A DNA stretch of 54,288 nucleotides from Anabaena sp. CRKS33 (GCA_001672075.1 LJOT01000002.1:1-54288); one strand, 5' to 3'; shown: positions 19,034 to 28,586, counted from the first letter of the stretch. Numbers and translations: made by a program. Notes: generated by a model from the letters alone, not told the origin.

Positions 19034-19528
19034 ATGACTGCTAATACTAATTTAATTGTTCGATTTGCTCAAGCTAGTGATGTCATAACGCTTTTTCAAT
19101 TAATTCAAGGACTTGCAGAATATGAAAAACTATCCCATGCTGTAATTGGTAATGCAGAAGCACTTAAAGATCACTTATTTGGTTCACCAAAATATGTAGA
19201 TGCAATTATAGCCGAAATTGACGGTCAGGCTGTAGGTTTTGCCATATTTTTTCATAATTATTCCACCTTTCTGACCAAGCCAGGCATTTACCTAGAAGAT
19301 ATCTTTGTTTCCCCAGAATATCGCCGTCAAGGCATTGGTAAAGCACTTTTGACCAAAGTAGCTCAAATAGCTGTAGAAAGGGATTGTGGGCGGTTAGAAT
19401 GGAGTGTTTTAGATTGGAATGTATCAGCCCAAGAATTTTACCGTAATATGGGAGCAGATATTTTAGAAGATTGGCGGATTTGTCGAGTGACAGAAACAGG
19501 TCTTACCCAATTAGCAAATCAAAAATAA
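19034..19528 (+). CDS. GNAT-family N-acetyltransferase (diamine acetyltransferase-like)
   Basis: A 164-residue acetyltransferase. The acetyl-CoA site is RRQGIG in EDIFVSPEYRRQGIGKALL (about 97-115), and the C-terminal half has WSVLDWNVSAQEFYRNMGA, the pattern of the spermidine/thialysine acetyltransferase subgroup. The substrate is therefore likely an amine, but this is family inference. It is monocistronic, upstream of petJ on the same strand with 205 bases between. Confidence 0.85.
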   Translation: MTANTNLIVRFAQASDVITLFQLIQGLAEYEKLSHAVIGNAEALKDHLFGSPKYVDAIIAEIDGQAVGFAIFFHNYSTFLTKPGIYLEDIFVSPEYRRQGIGKALLTKVAQIAVERDCGRLEWSVLDWNVSAQEFYRNMGADILEDWRICRVTETGLTQLANQK

Positions 19529-19733
19529 ACAGATTCTTTTAGCCGGTCTTTAATTTCCATTTACATAATTTTACATTTTACCAAAACCCTGAAAATATCA
19601 ATCAATTAATCTCCAATTCTCAATTATTAGAGCCAAGTTCGACAGTCTGTCGTTTGACTAATGGAATCAAATAAAATGAGAATTATAAAGGATATTTGCA
19701 CCGACTCAGATATTGTTGTAGAGAGAACACCAG

Positions 19734-20072
19734 ATGAAAAAGATTATCTCCGTATTACTATTAAGCGTAGCTATCTTCACTTTTGCCTTCAGTAGTCCCG
19801 CTTTAGCGGCAGATACAGCCAATGGAGCCGCATTATTCAAAGCTAATTGCGCTCAGTGTCACCTTGGTGGTAAAAATTTAGTTAATGCTGCTAAAACCTT
19901 GAAAAAGGGCGCTTTGGAAAAATACGGTATGTACTCTGCTGAAGCAATTGCAACTCAAATTACTAACGGTAAAGGAGCTATGCCAGCTTTTGGTAACAAG
20001 TTAAAACCAGAACAAATAGAAAATGTAGCTGCTTATGTACTAGAACAAGCTGATAAGGACTGGAAGAAGTAA
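19734..20072 (+). CDS. petJ: Cytochrome c6 precursor (PetJ)
   Basis: A 112-residue precursor of the lumenal cytochrome that carries electrons from cytochrome b6f to photosystem I or to cytochrome oxidase. Residues 1-25 form a signal peptide (cleavage after SSPALA). The haem is bound by CAQCH (C39, C42, H43), and the axial Met lies in [10 protein letters not shown]. The mature length of about 87 residues is normal. In many cyanobacteria petJ is induced when copper limits plastocyanin; no operator could be identified by eye. Confidence 0.95.
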   Translation: MKKIISVLLLSVAIFTFAFSSPALAADTANGAALFKANCAQCHLGGKNLVNAAKTLKKGALEKYGMYSAEAIATQITNGKGAMPAFGNKLKPEQIENVAAYVLEQADKDWKK

Positions 20073-20105
20073 GTTTACATCTGATTTGATGGTTTAAGCT
20101 GTTAT

Positions 20106-20124
20106 GCGGGGCTTTTTGTCCCGC
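20106..20124 (+). terminator. Possible petJ terminator
   Basis: GCGGG and CCCGC form a 5-bp GC stem around the loop GCTTTTTGT, 33 bases after the petJ stop. The T-run is in the loop, not after the stem, so the assignment is weak. Confidence 0.4.
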
Positions 20125-20183
20125 CAAGTATTTATACTGAACTTAATTTAGTTTTCTTTTCAAGGTATATGGAGATTATAAAT

Positions 20184-20222
20184 CGCTACTACACAAACAA
20201 AGTCTACCTGCGTGGACTAGTA
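20184..20222. repeat. Partial copy of a palindromic MITE-like repeat
   Basis: CTACACAAACAAAGTCTACCT is nearly the reverse complement of AGGCGGACTTTGTTTGTGTAG at 21745-21765, so this is a degraded copy, inverted relative to the fuller element between tonB and the receptor gene. Together they flank tonB. Confidence 0.65.
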
Positions 20223-20234
20223 CCGCAGGGCGGA

Positions 20235-20270
20235 AGTCAAAAGTCAAAAGTTAAAGGTCAAAAGTCAAAA
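20235..20270. repeat. STRR heptamer (AAAAGTC)
   Basis: Four to five copies of AAAAGTC with small changes. The same unit recurs at 48627-48648 and, reversed, at 50322-50342, so this heptamer is dispersed across the window. Confidence 0.8.
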
Positions 20271-20414
20271 ATAATATAGAGTAAGCTTTTTGGCGATTGA
20301 GAATTGCCATTTTATCTACACCGCAGTGTACTAGTAATCATATTCATTTCATTTTTTACTGTATTCTCAATCTCAATCAAATAAATAATTAATTATCAAA
20401 ACTAGTAATAAAAT

Positions 20415-21647
20415 ATGGGGTTATCAGGTTTTATCATAGAACAGCGCGAAAAAGAAGCAGAAGCATTGAAAACTTTTCTTTTCTATAGTCTCATTGTTTC
20501 AGCAACATTGCATATTGGGGTACTAGCTTTAAGTATTAATAAGTTTTTTCACAGAGTTCCTGAAGCTAGAGAAGAACCAATTGAACTGACAATTTTGGAA
20601 ACCATACCCCAAAAAGTGGTTCAACCAGCAACAGAAATAAAATCTCCAGTCAAGATAAATTCTGGTAGTAGCGGTGGTGGAAATAACAGCGAAGAAATTT
20701 CCATACCAACAGAAAAAGGTAGTAGTCTAATCAATTCATTTGTACCACCTCTAGCTAAATATTACCAACCAAAAATCACCAATCACTTTATCACTAAACC
20801 ATCGCAAACAGTTAACAATTTTGAACCCAGAATAATAGCAAAACTACCAAAAAGTAACCCACTTAAAAACACGAATTTTCAACCTGAGACTATAGAAAAA
20901 CCTGTAAAAATAAACCAAATTGAAAACACGAATTTTCAACCTGAGACTATAGAAAAACCTGTAAAAAGAGACCAAATTGAAAACACGAATTTTCAACCTG
21001 AGACCATATTGAAATTACCAAAAATCAACCCAATACAGAAATTAGATGAAAACTCAAATAACTTCCCGTCTACTCAACCCCAAGGAGATACAAAACCAAC
21101 AGATATCCCACCATTAAATTCAGAAATTACAACCAATATTAGTCCCTACAATATCCCCTCAGCAAACCCCACCGTTTTCACGCAGTTACCGCAGAATAGG
21201 AATGGTAATGGTAGTGGTAATGGTAGTGGTAATGGTAATGGTTTAGGTAATGGTTTAGGTAATGGTAATGGTTTAGGTAATGGTAATGGTTTAGGTAATG
21301 GTGCTGAAGCAGAAAATAAACCAATAGCTACCGCACCCAAACCCGTGATAGAAAATAGTTCTAAGTTAGATCGTGCAGCAGAATGTATTTCGTGTCAAAT
21401 TAAGTACCCAGATAGAGCCAGGAGGCGTGGTGCAGAAGGTACTGCATTAATTGCTATTGATACAGATGACAATGGTACTGTTACGCAGGTACGGTTAATT
21501 CGTTCTAGTGGTGATAGCGAACTAGACGAAGCAGCCGAAAAATATGCACAAGACTGGAAGTTAACACCTAAAGAGGGAGGAAGAAAAGGAGTGAGAACCG
21601 AACTTAAGTTTATCATGAAAGGATCGCAACTTTACCGTAAACGTTAA
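20415..21647 (+). CDS. tonB: TonB-family energy transducer with repeat-rich linker
   Basis: A 410-residue protein. Residues 20-42 form the inner-membrane anchor (FLFYSLIVSATLHIGVLALS), followed by a long periplasmic linker and a C-terminal TonB domain (about 310-405: YPDRARRRGAEGTALIAIDTD, then DWKLTPKE). The linker has a 19-residue repeat starting NTNFQPETIEKPVK in three copies (about 152-208) and a Gly/Asn/Leu run near 263-296. The linker's Pro content is lower than in enterobacterial TonB. ECISCQ just before the domain offers two cysteines that might pair. The receptor gene follows, so the pair probably energises uptake of one ligand. Confidence 0.87.
   Translation: MGLSGFIIEQREKEAEALKTFLFYSLIVSATLHIGVLALSINKFFHRVPEAREEPIELTILETIPQKVVQPATEIKSPVKINSGSSGGGNNSEEISIPTEKGSSLINSFVPPLAKYYQPKITNHFITKPSQTVNNFEPRIIAKLPKSNPLKNTNFQPETIEKPVKINQIENTNFQPETIEKPVKRDQIENTNFQPETILKLPKINPIQKLDENSNNFPSTQPQGDTKPTDIPPLNSEITTNISPYNIPSANPTVFTQLPQNRNGNGSGNGSGNGNGLGNGLGNGNGLGNGNGLGNGAEAENKPIATAPKPVIENSSKLDRAAECISCQIKYPDRARRRGAEGTALIAIDTDDNGTVTQVRLIRSSGDSELDEAAEKYAQDWKLTPKEGGRKGVRTELKFIMKGSQLYRKR
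20850..21024. repeat. 57-base coding tandem repeat in tonB
   Basis: Units beginning AACACGAATTTTCAACC start at 20868, 20925 and 20982, a strict 57-base (19-codon) period. The first two are almost identical at the DNA level, so duplication is recent, and the unit before 20868 is a degenerate fourth. Confidence 0.9.
21199..21302. repeat. GGTAATGGT/GGTTTA microrepeat in tonB
   Basis: Units of six bases (GGTAAT, GGTAGT, GGTTTA) repeat for about 100 bases and encode the Gly-Asn/Ser/Leu linker. All units are multiples of three, so length changes keep the frame. Confidence 0.9.
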
Positions 21648-21673
21648 GAACGTCAAAGAGAAAAACCTAGCGT

Positions 21674-21784
21674 GGGTGACTAAAAGTCGCGGACACAAAA
21701 GCAAACCGATAATCTGTGTGCTTTAAGTTCCTATTAGTCTGAGTAGGCGGACTTTGTTTGTGTAGCAGTGACTTCTAGTCACCC
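21674..21784. repeat. MITE-like palindromic element
   Basis: Arms GGGTGACTAAAAGTCGC (21674-21690) and GTGACTTCTAGTCACCC (21768-21784) are inverted copies with two mismatches. Inside, GGACACAAAAGC and a TTTGTTTGTGTAGC run also partly pair. The whole 111-base segment can form one long foldback, lies between tonB and the receptor gene and has no coding capacity. Confidence 0.75.
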
Positions 21785-21894
21785 TCTTATTTGCTAGATT
21801 AATTCAACTATGACAGCTTGTCTTTTGACACTGTTGCTATTAATAGGGAAAATTCCAATTAGTGATTGTTATTACCGGGTGTGAGTTGACAAAT

Positions 21895-23979
21895 ATGAAT
21901 AGAAAATTCTTTGTTCTACCAGTATCTTTATTGAGCTTATTAGTAGGATTTCCCTCTATAGCTGCTGATAATGAGGATAATAAAAATGCAGTAAAGTCAG
22001 ATCTTCCTAATTTAAATGAAATTCAATTACCCAGCACAAATGCTGAATTATTAACTCAACAACCAGGAGAAAATGAAGTTAACACAGAACCCAATTCAGA
22101 AGCAGATTTAACACCTACCAATGATCCAGACATATCTCTAGAAACGATTGGAGAAAAAGACCTTCTTCCCGAATCTACTCCTACTTATGTAATTGAAAAA
22201 GAAGAAATTAAAAAACAGGGTGCAACTAGTGTTGCTGATGTTTTGAAAAAAATGCCCGGTTTTGCAATTAATAATGTGGGACATGGTGCAGATATTCACA
22301 CAGGAACATATTATCGAGGAGCTTCTATTGAACAATCTGTATTTTTAATTAATGGTAGACAGATTAATACAAATATTAGTACCTATCATGGTGCAACTGA
22401 TTTAAATAGCATTCCTGTGGAGGCTATTGAAAGGGTGGAATTATATAGCGGTACTGCTTCTTCTTTATATGGTTCTTCGGCTTTTGGTGGAGTTGTGAAT
22501 ATTATCACAAAAGCAGGTTATGGTAAACCAAAATTAACTGGAAGTTTAGAATTTGGGTCATTAAATTTAAATAATCAACAGTTAACTTATGGTGGTTCAA
22601 CTAATAAGGTAAAATACAATTTTAGCTTTGAAAGGTTCTTTATAGATAACCGTTATCCTGTTCCTGTTGGGGCTGCAAATAGAGATAGTGAAGGAAAATT
22701 ATTCAATGCAGATACGGCTACTAGCACTTATTTTGGTAGTGTGGGTATAGATTTAGATCCTAAAAATTCTGTAAATTTAGATGTAACTACCCTCAGCAGC
22801 CGTCGGGGTTTAATTTATTTTGGTTTCCCCTTACAAAAAGATAGATTAGATCATGATGGTTTAAATGTTGGTTTATCTTGGAAAACTAAATTGGGTGAAG
22901 GGGAAGATTCCAATTTAACAACTACATTAGGCTACAACCGAGATTATTTTAGCACTTATGGACCAACGGGAGCGACATTTTACAGAACTGGAGTTTTAGA
23001 TACACAACAATTTAAAACCAGGTTAGATCATGAATGGAAACTCACTGAAAATCATCAATTGCGCTGGGGTTTAGACTTAAAAAATACCGATTTAATTGGC
23101 AATGTTTTGAGTACGAATCCTGTCCTAATTCCTAAAAATGAAAGAGAAGATAGAAGCGTTTTAAATACAGCTTTATTCGCTGTTAATACCTGGGTAATTG
23201 ACGATGATATCCAAATAGATTTAGGGTTAAGACAAAGCTTTGATAGTCAATTTGGTAGTTATTTTAATCCCAGTGGAGGTTTACGTTATACTGTTAATCC
23301 AATAGTCGCATTTCGTGGTAGTTGGGCGGGGGCGCAACGCAATCCTGGATTAGATCAATTATATGTTTTTGATACTGTTCATAATTGGAATTCTAACCCG
23401 GATTTAAAACCGGAAACTGGTTCTACTTGGACTGCGGGAGTAGATGTCAAATTCTCGGAAAAACTGTTAGGACAATTTACTTATTTTGGAAATAGTTTAG
23501 ATAATCGTTTGGGAATAATTAGTGGAAAATGGCAAAATATTGGTTTAGTTGATACCAATGGTTTAGAAACAGCATTGCAATTAAAAGTTAGTCGTAATTG
23601 GTCAACTTTTCTCAACTACACTTATACAGATGCTCAAATCAAAACTGGTACAGAAAAAGGATTACAATTAGGGTTAATTCCCTATTCTTGGCTACAAACT
23701 GGCATTGGTTATCAAAAAGATGGATGGGAGGGTAATTTATATGCTACTTATAATAGTGGTTCTCGTCGTTCTATTTTTAATAACAGTAGTGCTGGAGAAA
23801 AAAATATAGATTTTGCACCATCTTTCTTTAATTTAAATTTTGGTGGCCGCATTCCTGTAAATAAAAATTTGGGACTAACTTTTTACCTAGAAAATATCTT
23901 AGGTGAACAGTACGAACGAGTTAATCGAATTTATAGCCCTGGTTTTACTTTCCGTGTGGGTTTAAGTTCCAGTTTATAG
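21895..23979 (+). CDS. TonB-dependent outer-membrane receptor
   Basis: A 694-residue outer-membrane transporter. The ATG at 21895 starts a signal peptide (MNRKFFVLPVSLLSLLVGF, cleavage near IAA). A low-complexity acidic stretch follows. The plug domain runs over about 95-205 (TPTYVIEKEEIKKQGATSVA, then the RVELYSGTASSLYGSSAFGG and NIITKAG signatures), and the beta barrel ends with phenylalanine-rich strands (SPGFTFRVGLSSSL). Siderophore, haem or vitamin B12 are the usual ligands; the N-terminal plug suits the CirA/BtuB group. A tonB gene lies just upstream, and a GTG eleven codons upstream of the chosen start is rejected because it precedes the signal peptide. Confidence 0.9.
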   Translation: MNRKFFVLPVSLLSLLVGFPSIAADNEDNKNAVKSDLPNLNEIQLPSTNAELLTQQPGENEVNTEPNSEADLTPTNDPDISLETIGEKDLLPESTPTYVIEKEEIKKQGATSVADVLKKMPGFAINNVGHGADIHTGTYYRGASIEQSVFLINGRQINTNISTYHGATDLNSIPVEAIERVELYSGTASSLYGSSAFGGVVNIITKAGYGKPKLTGSLEFGSLNLNNQQLTYGGSTNKVKYNFSFERFFIDNRYPVPVGAANRDSEGKLFNADTATSTYFGSVGIDLDPKNSVNLDVTTLSSRRGLIYFGFPLQKDRLDHDGLNVGLSWKTKLGEGEDSNLTTTLGYNRDYFSTYGPTGATFYRTGVLDTQQFKTRLDHEWKLTENHQLRWGLDLKNTDLIGNVLSTNPVLIPKNEREDRSVLNTALFAVNTWVIDDDIQIDLGLRQSFDSQFGSYFNPSGGLRYTVNPIVAFRGSWAGAQRNPGLDQLYVFDTVHNWNSNPDLKPETGSTWTAGVDVKFSEKLLGQFTYFGNSLDNRLGIISGKWQNIGLVDTNGLETALQLKVSRNWSTFLNYTYTDAQIKTGTEKGLQLGLIPYSWLQTGIGYQKDGWEGNLYATYNSGSRRSIFNNSSAGEKNIDFAPSFFNLNFGGRIPVNKNLGLTFYLENILGEQYERVNRIYSPGFTFRVGLSSSL

Positions 23980-23989
23980 GATTTTGATA

Positions 23990-24082
23990 GAATTTTGTTG
24001 GGTTGCGCTGTTGCCCAACCTACGGTTATAATTTGTAGGATTTTGTTGGGTTGCGCTGTTGCTTAACCCAACCTACGATTTT
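23990..24082. repeat. Tandem palindromic repeat (TTGTTGGGTTGCGCTGTTGC)
   Basis: Two direct copies (23990-24027 and 24038-24082) each contain GTTGGGTTGCGCTGTTGCCC-like sequence ending in CCAACCTACG, and each folds on itself (GTTGGG with CCCAAC). They sit between convergent genes and can act as a bidirectional terminator. A simpler hairpin of the same type is at 47075-47099. Confidence 0.75.
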
Positions 24083-24090
24083 ACACGGTG

Positions 24091-24852
24091 CTACGGTTCT
24101 GGATCAATTCCCAATTCCCGCAATTTAGCAGCTAGTCTTTCTGCTCTTTGATGTTCTCTATCTGCTCTTTGTCTTTCCTGTTCTGCTTTTTGACGTTCTT
24201 GTTCTGCTTGTTCTGAACTCCATAGCAGTAAATTACCTGATTTATCCCACCAACGTAGCCAGTTCATGGTTTGTCCCAACCTTTCCCCAGACCAAATTCC
24301 CAGGTATAATTCCAATTGTGGAATCCACAACCGCCCTTGATTATCTACTGGGTGTAAAATATATCTACCATCTTGCAAATAACGGACTTCTAAACTAGGA
24401 TCATAGGGATCATAAGTCACATAAGTGGGTACTTGGAGAATCTGCTCGTAAAAATGCAGTTTACCATAGGGAGGTGTTGATCTAATGGATAGTTCTCCCC
24501 CCTCTGCTTCTGAGAGAAATTCCATCACAATTGTGACTGCTGCACCATCTGTATTAGGGGTATAACTACGACGAATTACCTCCTCTGGTACGGAATGTAC
24601 TTGAGGAACATAAAACCAGTCTGGAGCTTTGACGACAATTTTTTTATTAACTGTTGCTACCAGCCCCAAATTCGAGCCAATTAGCATTTCTGGCTGGATA
24701 TATCCTGAAGCTCCCAAAGCATCGGTTAAAGCCGCTGCAAGGGCGGGTTGTTGAATATTTTCCACAGGATCGTCTGGTAATATAAAATTAGCTGGTAGAG
24801 GTTCCCAGGTGATGGTTGTTTTAGCTTTGATAGACGGGGCTTCGAGTACCAT
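24091..24852 (-). CDS. Uma2-family (DUF820) endonuclease-like protein with coiled-coil tail
   Basis: A protein of about 253 residues in the Uma2/DUF820 family, which has a PD-(D/E)XK nuclease fold and is greatly expanded in cyanobacteria with unclear biological roles. Recognisable parts are PDWFYVPQV, the EFLSEAEGGELSIR region and LRYLQDGRYILHPV-like beta strands. The last 50 residues are a heptad-rich coiled coil (EQERQKAEQERQRADREHQR). The ATG giving MVLEAPSIK is preferred over one five codons earlier. It is not operonic with its neighbours, and several such genes are normal per genome. Confidence 0.8.
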   Translation of the reverse strand: MVLEAPSIKAKTTITWEPLPANFILPDDPVENIQQPALAAALTDALGASGYIQPEMLIGSNLGLVATVNKKIVVKAPDWFYVPQVHSVPEEVIRRSYTPNTDGAAVTIVMEFLSEAEGGELSIRSTPPYGKLHFYEQILQVPTYVTYDPYDPSLEVRYLQDGRYILHPVDNQGRLWIPQLELYLGIWSGERLGQTMNWLRWWDKSGNLLLWSSEQAEQERQKAEQERQRADREHQRAERLAAKLRELGIDPEP

Positions 24853-24973
24853 TGTATTAACCTTCAACCCGAAATGAGAAATGTTTGTGCAAATTAACTA
24901 CAGTATATCAAAGTTGAGCCATTATTATTAATTCTCATTACTATTACCGTCCTACAATTTGTTCACCAATTTT

Positions 24974-25240
24974 TCACCAATTACTAATACTGTTTTCATC
25001 CCAAACTCGCAATTTCAATTCTTGCAAATAATTTAACCCATTTTGAATTTGTATTTCTGTTCCTTGTAAATCCAAGTCAAACCAACCATCACCTTGACCA
25101 TTTGGTCCAAGAATTGCGGCCTTGATATTGACAGTTAAGTTATATTCGGAAACTAGGCGAGAAATTACGGGTTCTTGATGATGATCTTGAGAAATTCTGA
25201 CTCTAATTCTCTTATTTATCAAGGGATTTTCACTACTCAT
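24974..25240 (-). CDS. NIL-domain protein linked to the sulfate transporter operon
   Basis: An 88-residue protein consisting of one NIL domain, the ferredoxin-like ligand-sensing fold found at the C-terminus of the methionine-transporter ATPase MetN. KRIRVRISQDHHQEPVISRL begins the first strand and helix. It contains no Cys and no Met beyond the start. It lies 58 bases after cysW on the same strand, so it may sense a sulfur metabolite for this transporter; that role is inference. Confidence 0.82.
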   Translation of the reverse strand: MSSENPLINKRIRVRISQDHHQEPVISRLVSEYNLTVNIKAAILGPNGQGDGWFDLDLQGTEIQIQNGLNYLQELKLRVWDENSISNW

Positions 25241-25255
25241 AACAACTCCTAATTT

Positions 25256-25292
25256 GTTATTACCTATTACCCATTACCTATTACCCATTACC
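25256..25292. repeat. STRR heptamer (TTACCCA/TTACCTA)
   Basis: Five copies of a seven-base unit TTACCYA lie between cysW and the NIL-domain gene, the reverse-strand relative of the TAGGTAA run at 6606-6640. Confidence 0.85.
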
Positions 25293-25298
25293 CGTTAG

Positions 25299-26138
25299 TT
25301 ATTCAACTTCTTTAATACGGGTTTTTCGTTCTAGAATTTCCTTGAGTATCAAAGTAACAACCGCCAAAAGTGCCAAAATTACAGCAGCAGAAAAAGCCGC
25401 TTCGGTTTCATATTGTTTGTAAGCATCTTCCACAAATAATGGTAAACTCTGGGTTGTATTAGCAATGTTACCAGAGACCACAGAAACTGCACCAAATTCG
25501 CCCATTGCTCTAGCATTTGTTAAGATTAAACCGTAGAGTAAACCCCAGCGAATACTGGGTAAAGTGACTCGCCAAAAAATTTGCCAATCATTTGCACCTA
25601 AGGTTCTGGCAGATTCTTCTTGGTCTTTGCCAAATTCCTCTAAAATCGGAATTACTTCCCTAGCAACAAAAGGCATACTTACAAAAGCCGTAGCCATGAC
25701 CATTCCGGGAAAAGCAAAGATGATTTTAATATCTAATGCTTCTAACCAAGGTCCAAACCAACCCTGTTTCCCGTACAATAAAACTATCATTAAACCGGCG
25801 ACAACTGGGGAGATAGAAAAGGGTAGGTCGATGATACTGAGAACTATAGCACGTCCTGGGAATTTATGCCGAGCGATCGCCCATGCTGCACATAAACCGA
25901 AAACTGCATTTAGAGGAATAGAAATTACAGCTAATAATAAAGTTAACCAAGCTGCGTGGAGAAATTCTGGTTTTGTCAGGTTAGATAAAAATGGTTCATA
26001 TCCCTTTTTGAAGGCTTCAAAAAAAACATTAATAGCGGGAATATATTGAACCAGAAATAAGTAGGAAATCGCTACACCAATTAAAATTTTTGGTACCCAA
26101 CTTTGTTTTTTTCCATTTTTGACTTTATCTACTGTCAT
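25299..26138 (-). CDS. cysW: Sulfate/thiosulfate ABC transporter permease CysW
   Basis: A 279-residue inner-membrane permease with six predicted helices and the EAA loop for ATPase contact ([24 protein letters not shown]). [15 protein letters not shown] is a typical CysW segment. It forms the membrane channel together with CysT, whose gene it overlaps by 14 bases, so the two are translated from one message. The ATPase gene cysA is not in the window, an unusual gap that implies it is encoded elsewhere. Confidence 0.92.
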   Translation of the reverse strand: MTVDKVKNGKKQSWVPKILIGVAISYLFLVQYIPAINVFFEAFKKGYEPFLSNLTKPEFLHAAWLTLLLAVISIPLNAVFGLCAAWAIARHKFPGRAIVLSIIDLPFSISPVVAGLMIVLLYGKQGWFGPWLEALDIKIIFAFPGMVMATAFVSMPFVAREVIPILEEFGKDQEESARTLGANDWQIFWRVTLPSIRWGLLYGLILTNARAMGEFGAVSVVSGNIANTTQSLPLFVEDAYKQYETEAAFSAAVILALLAVVTLILKEILERKTRIKEVE

Positions 26139-26988
26139 ATCTTCTTGCCCAAGCTTGTAAGAAATTAATTGCTAATAACAAAACCAAAGAAATTCCTAAT
26201 AAAACCACACCAATTACAGTTGCACCAGAATAGTCATATTGTTCCAAACGTTGAAAAATTAACACAGGTGCAATCAAATCTTTATAGGGTGTATTAGAAG
26301 AAATAATTACTGTTGAACCGTATTCTCCCACAGCACGGGAAAAGCCCAAAGCGACACCAGTTAAAATTGTCGGTAATAAAGGAGGTAAAATTACTTTCCA
26401 GAAAGTTTGCCATTGAGAAGCACCTAAGCTCCAAGCCGCTTCTTCAATTTCTGCTTCCATTTCCTGAAGTACAGGTTGTACAGTCCGCACCACAAAGGGT
26501 AAGGATATAAATACCATGGCCACTCCCACACCCAAACGGGTAAAGGATACTTTAATGCCCATTGGTGCTAACAGTGAACCCAACCAGCCATTATCACTAT
26601 AAACTGTTGCCAGTGTTAAACCTGCTACGGATGTTGGTAATGCAAAAGGTAAATCTACTGTAGCATCAATAATCCTTTTAAAAGGAAAATCGTACCGTAC
26701 TAATACCCAAGCAATCAAAGTTCCAAACACGCCATTAAGTAAAGCAGCCAATAAAGACGTAACAAATGTTACGTTATAGGTCGCCAATGCTAAGTCACTA
26801 GTGGCAATTTCCCAAAACTTCGCAGGTGACTCTGTACTGGCCTTGAGAAACATGGCGACAATGGGAATAAATAACATGATAGTTAAATATCCCAAAGTAA
26901 TTCGCCAAGTCCAAGGAAGATGAATTAAATTTTTTAAAAACACCTTCCCAGGTTTAATATTAGTTGTTACACCAGAAGATAGGTTCAT
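26125..26988 (-). CDS. cysT: Sulfate/thiosulfate ABC transporter permease CysT (CysU)
   Basis: A 287-residue permease with six membrane helices and the EAA motif ([19 protein letters not shown]). [15 protein letters not shown] is characteristic of the CysT/CysU branch. It follows the binding-protein gene by 10 bases and overlaps cysW, in the standard sbpA-cysT-cysW order. Confidence 0.93.
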   Translation of the reverse strand: MNLSSGVTTNIKPGKVFLKNLIHLPWTWRITLGYLTIMLFIPIVAMFLKASTESPAKFWEIATSDLALATYNVTFVTSLLAALLNGVFGTLIAWVLVRYDFPFKRIIDATVDLPFALPTSVAGLTLATVYSDNGWLGSLLAPMGIKVSFTRLGVGVAMVFISLPFVVRTVQPVLQEMEAEIEEAAWSLGASQWQTFWKVILPPLLPTILTGVALGFSRAVGEYGSTVIISSNTPYKDLIAPVLIFQRLEQYDYSGATVIGVVLLGISLVLLLAINFLQAWARRYDSR

Positions 26989-26998
26989 AACTCAAAAA

Positions 26999-28093
26999 TT
27001 ACCGTTTATTCTTAGCTTGAATTTTATCAAAAATTGCTCCTTCAGCAAAGAATTTTTTCTGAACAGTATCCCAACCACCTAATTCTTGAACTGTACTCAA
27101 AGTTTTTATGGGCGGATATTTGTCCACAAATTCCTTAGTTTTAGCCACTGTTTCATTTACAGGACGAAATCCCACTTTTGCAAATTCCTCTTGTGCTTCA
27201 GGAGTAAACAAGTATTTAACAAAAGCTTCCGCTACTTGACGATTATCATGTTTATCAACATTTTTATCAACAATAGCAACGGGATTATCAATGGAAATAT
27301 TCACATCAGGAAGAATATAATTAGTTTTTTCACCCTTGTCTTGGGCTAAAACAATTTCATTCTCATAATTGATTAAAGCATCACCTTGGCCTTGTTTAAA
27401 AAATGCGTCTGTAGCTTCACGAGCATCTTTGGTTAAGACGGGGACATTTTTATAAACTTTAGTCACAAATTCCGTTGCTTTTGCTTCGTCTCCACCTGTT
27501 TTAATTACTGAATTCCAAAGTGCTAAAAAATTCCACCGCGCTACCCCAGAAGTTTTAGGATCTGCGGTAATTAATTTAACATCATCTCTGACTAAATCAG
27601 CCCAGTTATTGATAGCTTTGGGATTACCTTCACGAGTTACTAAAGCTGCAACAGATTTAGTCACAATACCGTCATTAGGAAATTCTTTTTCCCACCCAGG
27701 CTGAATTAATCCCGCTTTTTCAATTTTTTGCGTATCTAAAGCTAGTGCTAGATGAACAACATCTGCTTCTAAACCATCAACTACAGCCCTAGTTTGTGAA
27801 CCAGAACCACCGTAGCTTTGCTTAAAAACTACAGTTTGATTATGTTCTTTTTGCCATTTTTCCACAAATTTGGGAATAATTGCCTCATGAGCAGCTTTAG
27901 TAACAGCAAATGATACAATGGTTAGTTCTACATTGCCTTTTTTATTTGCTGAATTACTGCTTTTTATCCCAGAGCAAGCAGCGAGAGATACACTCAATAC
28001 AGTTCCTACTAAAAAAAGTGATACAAAGCCTTTGAGGGAATTTGCTCTCCAGGTCTGTTGCTGTATTTTTAGTAATTTATACCACAAATTCAT
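26999..28093 (-). CDS. sbpA: Sulfate-binding lipoprotein, transporter subunit
   Basis: A 364-residue substrate-binding protein of the sulfate ABC transporter. It starts with a basic, hydrophobic leader and the lipobox LAAC (the Cys would be lipid-anchored). Mature signatures are SYGGSGSQTRAVVDGLEADVV, which builds the sulfate-binding pocket, WNFLALW and VAEAFVKYLFTPEAQ. Apart from the start Met and the lipobox Cys I see no sulfur-containing residue, as expected of a protein made under sulfur shortage. It is the first gene of the sbpA-cysT-cysW-NIL operon. Confidence 0.93.
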   Translation of the reverse strand: MNLWYKLLKIQQQTWRANSLKGFVSLFLVGTVLSVSLAACSGIKSSNSANKKGNVELTIVSFAVTKAAHEAIIPKFVEKWQKEHNQTVVFKQSYGGSGSQTRAVVDGLEADVVHLALALDTQKIEKAGLIQPGWEKEFPNDGIVTKSVAALVTREGNPKAINNWADLVRDDVKLITADPKTSGVARWNFLALWNSVIKTGGDEAKATEFVTKVYKNVPVLTKDAREATDAFFKQGQGDALINYENEIVLAQDKGEKTNYILPDVNISIDNPVAIVDKNVDKHDNRQVAEAFVKYLFTPEAQEEFAKVGFRPVNETVAKTKEFVDKYPPIKTLSTVQELGGWDTVQKKFFAEGAIFDKIQAKNKR

Positions 28094-28586
28094 CTTTTCT
28101 CCTTTAATCTCTTTGAATTTTGCTAAAACGCAAGATTGTAATTACAAGCCCTTTGCAGGTATTTAGTAATCAATACCAGGTAAAACTGCATATTGACGAT
28201 AGGGAATAGGGAGATTTTAGCAGTATGTGGGACAAATGACAACATCTTTAATTTTCAGGTATCAAGTTATGATCATCTTCCTTCTGATTGATAAAGAATA
28301 ATTACTTAATAACTTAATACTTTAAACACTTTAATTTAATAATTATTTTATAATACATCCTGCTAAAATACTTACCAAATAAGATTTTTAAGCAATTTAA
28401 TTATTATTAATAAATTAATAATAATTGCAATATATAATACATACAATATCCGATAGGAAAATGATTATTTTTCAGTGTAAAAACTATTGATTTTATTTAT
28501 TGTATCTGATATGCTTTTTCTGACAAATAAATACGATATTCCGACAGAAGTATCGTAGATTATATTAATACGCAGTTAAGGACACC
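28094..28586. promoter_or_regulatory. Divergent control region between the two sulfate-binding genes
   Basis: These 493 bases separate two paralogous sbp genes transcribed away from each other. The sequence is very AT-rich, with TTAATAATTATTTTATAATA-like stretches at 28330-28360. It must contain both promoters and probably operators for a sulfur-responsive regulator, but I cannot assign a specific site by eye. No coding frame is seen. Confidence 0.6.

Larger units (their letters stand above)
20073..20414. other. Gene-free stretch between petJ and tonB
   Basis: It holds a GCGGG...CCCGC hairpin just past petJ (20106-20124), a partial copy of a palindromic element (20184-20222) and an AAAAGTC heptamer run (20235-20270). 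No gene is seen. Confidence 0.7.

Noticed and set aside
25564-26049. 161-codon frame on the + strand opposite cysW
   Set aside because: It lies fully antisense to a well-supported permease gene, has no family features and no ribosome-binding site.
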